Shown one piece after another: positions 61,439-64,000 of a stretch of DNA of 64,000 nucleotides (the first letter of the stretch is position 1; every line of letters starts with the position of its first letter). Under the pieces are notes generated by a model. The model was not told the DNA's origin and made no database searches. It saw nothing but the letters and a program-made list of their open reading frames with translations. Origin of the DNA: Chitinophagaceae bacterium. Its GTDB lineage: Bacteria; Bacteroidota; Bacteroidia; Chitinophagales; Chitinophagaceae. The stretch is taken from contig CANGIY010000010.1 in the NCBI GenBank assembly GCA_947454235.1, positions 62,001 through 126,000 of the forward strand. The letters are read 5' to 3'. The translations under genes and the position numbers were made by a program.

Positions 61439-62080
61439 ATGAGTTTAACCGACCAATCAGCTTATTGGAACAAAGTAAGCCATAGTAAGACATTCACCCA
61501 TCCGTTGAATATTGATTTACTTCGCACTTTTGTAACTCCTGAATCGCTGATTGTTGATTATGGCTGCGGGTACGGTAGGGTAGTTAAAATGCTCAAAGAG
61601 GCGGGCTGTAACAAAGTCACAGGCTTTGATACTTCCATTGAATTAGTGCGCCGCGGAATAGCTGAAGGCTGCTGCGAACTCCATCATTTCACTACACTGG
61701 CAGAACTTCCCCTTGAAGATGGTTCAGTTGATTGTTTCCTGCTTTTTGCGGTAATGACTTGCATTCCTGAAAATGCAGCGCAAATGGCTTTGATGAAAAC
61801 GCTGTTCTCTAAGCTCAGGTCGGGAGGTGTTATTTACATTTCCGACTACTATCTACAGCCCAATTCTACCGAGTTCGTAACTTACGATACGCTCAATGGC
61901 GACCCCGATAACTACGGTGTTTTCAGTCTGCCCGAGGGAGCCACATTTCGACATCACACGCATGAATGGATTAAAAAACTGGTAGGTGCATTTGCAGTGG
62001 TAGTTGAGAATGCAGTGCCGGTAAGCACCATGAATGGCGCAAAAGCTGAGGCATTTCAAATGATTTTGAAGAAGCTGTGA
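61439..62080 (+). CDS. Class I SAM-dependent methyltransferase
   Basis: A 213-residue enzyme. The SAM-binding motif I is SLIVDYGCGYGRVVKML, followed by the acidic strand end in VTGFDTSIELVRR, motif II region DGSVDCFLLFAVM and RSGGVIYISDYYLQP. It belongs to the Methyltransf_11/25-like small-molecule group; the acceptor is unknown. Neighbours (arr before, an OmpA protein after) give no clue, and it has its own promoter. Confidence 0.88.
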   Translation: MSLTDQSAYWNKVSHSKTFTHPLNIDLLRTFVTPESLIVDYGCGYGRVVKMLKEAGCNKVTGFDTSIELVRRGIAEGCCELHHFTTLAELPLEDGSVDCFLLFAVMTCIPENAAQMALMKTLFSKLRSGGVIYISDYYLQPNSTEFVTYDTLNGDPDNYGVFSLPEGATFRHHTHEWIKKLVGAFAVVVENAVPVSTMNGAKAEAFQMILKKL

Positions 62081-62125
62081 TACTAGTTATTCCATAAATT
62101 CACTAATTTTCAGAAAAATACACAC

Positions 62126-63139
62126 ATGAAATTCGTTTTGTTTTTAAGTGCGCTATTTGCTTTTAGCTCCCTAAGTGCGCAAAACATTGATAAGAGTTAT
62201 GATGCATACGACTTTGTAGCGGGCGAAAAGACCATTTTTGAGGATAATTTCTCCTACTCCGGCACCGAAAATTTCGCCACCAAATGGAAACTGTTGGGTG
62301 GTAAGGCTACTCCCATTGATTTTACCGGTCCATGCCTAAGCATCGATGAATATTACACAAAACTGCAGCCATTGTTGTTTGGGAATAAGTCCCTGCCTGA
62401 TAGCTTTTCTATTGAATATGACACTTGGTTAGATAACGGCTACGATGGTAACCCTGGTATTGAAGTTCATTTAATGAATGGTGAAAGTGATGCTGTAATA
62501 ACGCCCAACAAGCACAATTTGACTGTTTTATTTCCCAACGATGGTCGAGAATCAAAAGAAAACCCTGAGGCATATTTCGGAGAAAATAAATTTTACGACA
62601 GGTGGGTACATATTTCTGTTTCGATGTACAACAAACGATTGCAGGTGTACCTTGACCAAACCAAAATGATTGACATTCCCGACTGTAGGGTAAAAGCCAA
62701 AAGCATACTTGTGACAGGTAATACATCACAAAACATGAAGATTTTACTCAAAAATTTCAGGGTGGCAACGGGTTTTGCTTCAAAAATCAATTTCGTAAAT
62801 GGCAAGTTCGTTACCCGCGCAATCCGGTTCGATGTCAACAAAGCAACCCTAAAACCAGAAAGTATTTCGGTGATTAAACAAGTGAAACAATACTTGGCGG
62901 CAAACGCGTCGGTAAAGCTTGAAATTGGCGGACATACCGATAGCGACGGAAGCGATGACTACAACCTCGACCTCTCACAGAAACGTGCCGAGGCGGTAAA
63001 AAGTCAGCTTGTTTCGATGGGCATTGCTGCTGAAAGAATGACAGCAAAAGGCTATGGTGAAAAATCACCGGTTGATACGAAGAACACACCCGAAGCGAAA
63101 GCTACTAACAGAAGGGTAGAATTTACCATCATTAAATAA
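62126..63139 (+). CDS. OmpA-family protein with N-terminal lectin-like domain
   Basis: A 337-residue exported protein. A signal peptide (FVLFLSALFAFSSLSAQ) is followed by a beta-rich, concanavalin-like segment (~30-215; FEDNFSYSGTENFATKWKLL, FSIEYDTWLDNGYDGNPGIE, RWVHISVSMYNKRLQVYLDQ). The C-terminal OmpA domain (~230-337) shows IRFDVNKATLKPES, LEIGGHTDSDGSDDYNLDLS and the closing ATNRRVEFTIIK, with the Asp/Arg positions that bind peptidoglycan. It probably tethers the outer membrane or a surface ligand to the wall. The next gene starts 8 nt later and is co-transcribed. Confidence 0.9.
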   Translation: MKFVLFLSALFAFSSLSAQNIDKSYDAYDFVAGEKTIFEDNFSYSGTENFATKWKLLGGKATPIDFTGPCLSIDEYYTKLQPLLFGNKSLPDSFSIEYDTWLDNGYDGNPGIEVHLMNGESDAVITPNKHNLTVLFPNDGRESKENPEAYFGENKFYDRWVHISVSMYNKRLQVYLDQTKMIDIPDCRVKAKSILVTGNTSQNMKILLKNFRVATGFASKINFVNGKFVTRAIRFDVNKATLKPESISVIKQVKQYLAANASVKLEIGGHTDSDGSDDYNLDLSQKRAEAVKSQLVSMGIAAERMTAKGYGEKSPVDTKNTPEAKATNRRVEFTIIK

Positions 63140-63147
63140 CACCACTT

Positions 63148-64000
63148 ATGAAAACAACAATACTGGTTGCGCTCACATTGTTTAGTTTTTCAGCAATGGC
63201 ACAACGCCCTGCGACACAAGCCGAAACCGCCGAAGACGCCAGGGTTTTGAAAGAACTTTCGGAATCGATGCCGCATAATTTTGATGGTGCTATGGAGTCT
63301 GAACGCAGTTTTTCTTCCAGCAATTTGAGCGGGCTTACTGGGTTCCATAACAACATGAACTTTGCCACTCGCGATGTGTTCAATCATGAATACACAGCAA
63401 CTTATGAATACACAAAAGCGCCCACAGGGTTAGAATCAAAAATTGAAGCCGCCAAAGCTAAAAACGATCTTGTATACGTAGTTGGGGCTTCATCTTGCAC
63501 CATTGAAATTATGGTGAACTCGGTGCCGGCGCCCGACAATATGCATTTCGCTATTTCGAACGTAAAAAAGATAAACAGCCCTTACTGCGATCAGGTTTAT
63601 CGCGATGAAGCCGGACGGGAATTTACCATGATGTTTTTTGGTAAAAACTGGACGTTAAAACCCAATTCCTACGTAGGTACCGATCCGTACGGTAAAGACC
63701 AGACCAATTATTCAATAGATGCAAGGCTCAAAACACACCCCGGTACCGAAATTCAGGGCATCTATGTGTGCTTGCAGGGCAATGCCGATTTGGTAGATAT
63801 CATCATGAAAAATGTTAACTGGCAAAAAATTGCTGCGTTAATTGGTACAGGAAAAATAACCGACGCAACAACACAAACCACACTTAAAAAGTACATGGTT
63901 GAAAAGCCTGTAGCCCCTGTTGTAGGCGAAAATACGCTCTCGTTTACTTACACTGATGCCAATGGAGTAGAAAAATTATTTTCAATCACATCAACAAAAC
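63148..64000 (+). CDS. Secreted protein of unknown function (3' end outside window)
   Basis: The frame opens at ATG 63148, 8 nt after the OmpA-family stop, and runs to the window end without a stop (284 codons plus one base). It begins with a signal peptide (KTTILVALTLFSFSAMAQ). The mature part is soluble-looking with Cys in SSCTIE, PYCDQ and YVCLQG, and segments such as EFTMMFFGKNWTLKPNSYVG. No domain is recognised. Its tight spacing makes it an operon partner of the OmpA-family gene. Confidence 0.8.
   Translation, partial: MKTTILVALTLFSFSAMAQRPATQAETAEDARVLKELSESMPHNFDGAMESERSFSSSNLSGLTGFHNNMNFATRDVFNHEYTATYEYTKAPTGLESKIEAAKAKNDLVYVVGASSCTIEIMVNSVPAPDNMHFAISNVKKINSPYCDQVYRDEAGREFTMMFFGKNWTLKPNSYVGTDPYGKDQTNYSIDARLKTHPGTEIQGIYVCLQGNADLVDIIMKNVNWQKIAALIGTGKITDATTQTTLKKYMVEKPVAPVVGENTLSFTYTDANGVEKLFSITSTK

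Noticed and set aside
1-64000. CRISPR arrays, tRNA/rRNA genes, insertion sequences, prophage
   Set aside because: No regularly spaced repeats, no tRNA-like cloverleaf in any gap, and no transposase, integrase or phage gene were seen.

Overview
The window comes from a member of the Bacteroidota, most like the Chitinophagales/Sphingobacteriales. It holds the end of sprA, a gldA-type ABC ATPase, a GldN-like protein and several proteins with C-terminal type IX secretion (T9SS) sorting domains. It also has a type III glutamine synthetase, a TonB-dependent receptor with an N-terminal carboxypeptidase-regulatory-like domain, and 7TMR-DISM and cytoplasmic hybrid kinases. Many genes are preceded by the Bacteroidota promoter (TTTG or TTG, about 19-22 nt, TAnnTTTG) instead of a Shine-Dalgarno sequence. 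Base composition looks roughly 40% G+C. No rRNA, tRNA, CRISPR array, transposase or phage gene was seen, so this looks like ordinary chromosome.

Layout. 1-7.0 kb: end of sprA, then trmH and leuS on the minus strand. 7.2-9.9 kb: a four-gene signalling operon (uncharacterised protein, seven-helix membrane protein, HisKA_3 kinase, LuxR-type regulator). 10-19.5 kb: a T9SS-exported C10 peptidase, an Sfp-type phosphopantetheinyl transferase, glutamine synthetase III, and a very large NHL/Ig-like surface protein. 19.6-22.6 kb: an Hpt protein, a FIST sensor protein and a hybrid kinase on the minus strand, forming a complete phosphorelay. 22.8-28.5 kb: small envelope and unknown genes, an outer-membrane barrel plus lipoprotein, gldA, a secreted protein and another barrel. 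28.5-30.1 kb: nnr (NAD(P)HX repair).

30.1-37.5 kb is the most unusual region. Five tightly coupled minus-strand genes encode a ThiF/E1-like plus nitroreductase fusion (Rv1355c type), a GNAT-like acyltransferase candidate, a 7TMR-DISM kinase, a REC-kinase and a stand-alone REC. A divergent REC gene, paralogous to the REC domain of the REC-kinase, lies across an AT-rich region that holds a dyad. The arrangement suggests that a small molecule is made and sensed by the same operon; this is inference.

37.5-49.6 kb: two tandem small proteins, kbl, rny, an NlpC/P60 peptidase, a TetR-controlled TolC/HlyD/MacB-like exporter, ddl and a PASTA protein. 49.6-64 kb: T9SS cargo, rhodanese, a beta-propeller plus amidohydrolase fusion, a TonB receptor followed by a beta-helix T9SS protein, a GldN-like protein, Arr (rifamycin ADP-ribosyltransferase), a methyltransferase, an OmpA-family protein, and a secreted protein cut by the window end.

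A recurring feature is a -7 box placed only 4-7 nt before the start codon (12276, 24220, 26172, 27661, 48796, 61439). This predicts leaderless or almost leaderless mRNAs.
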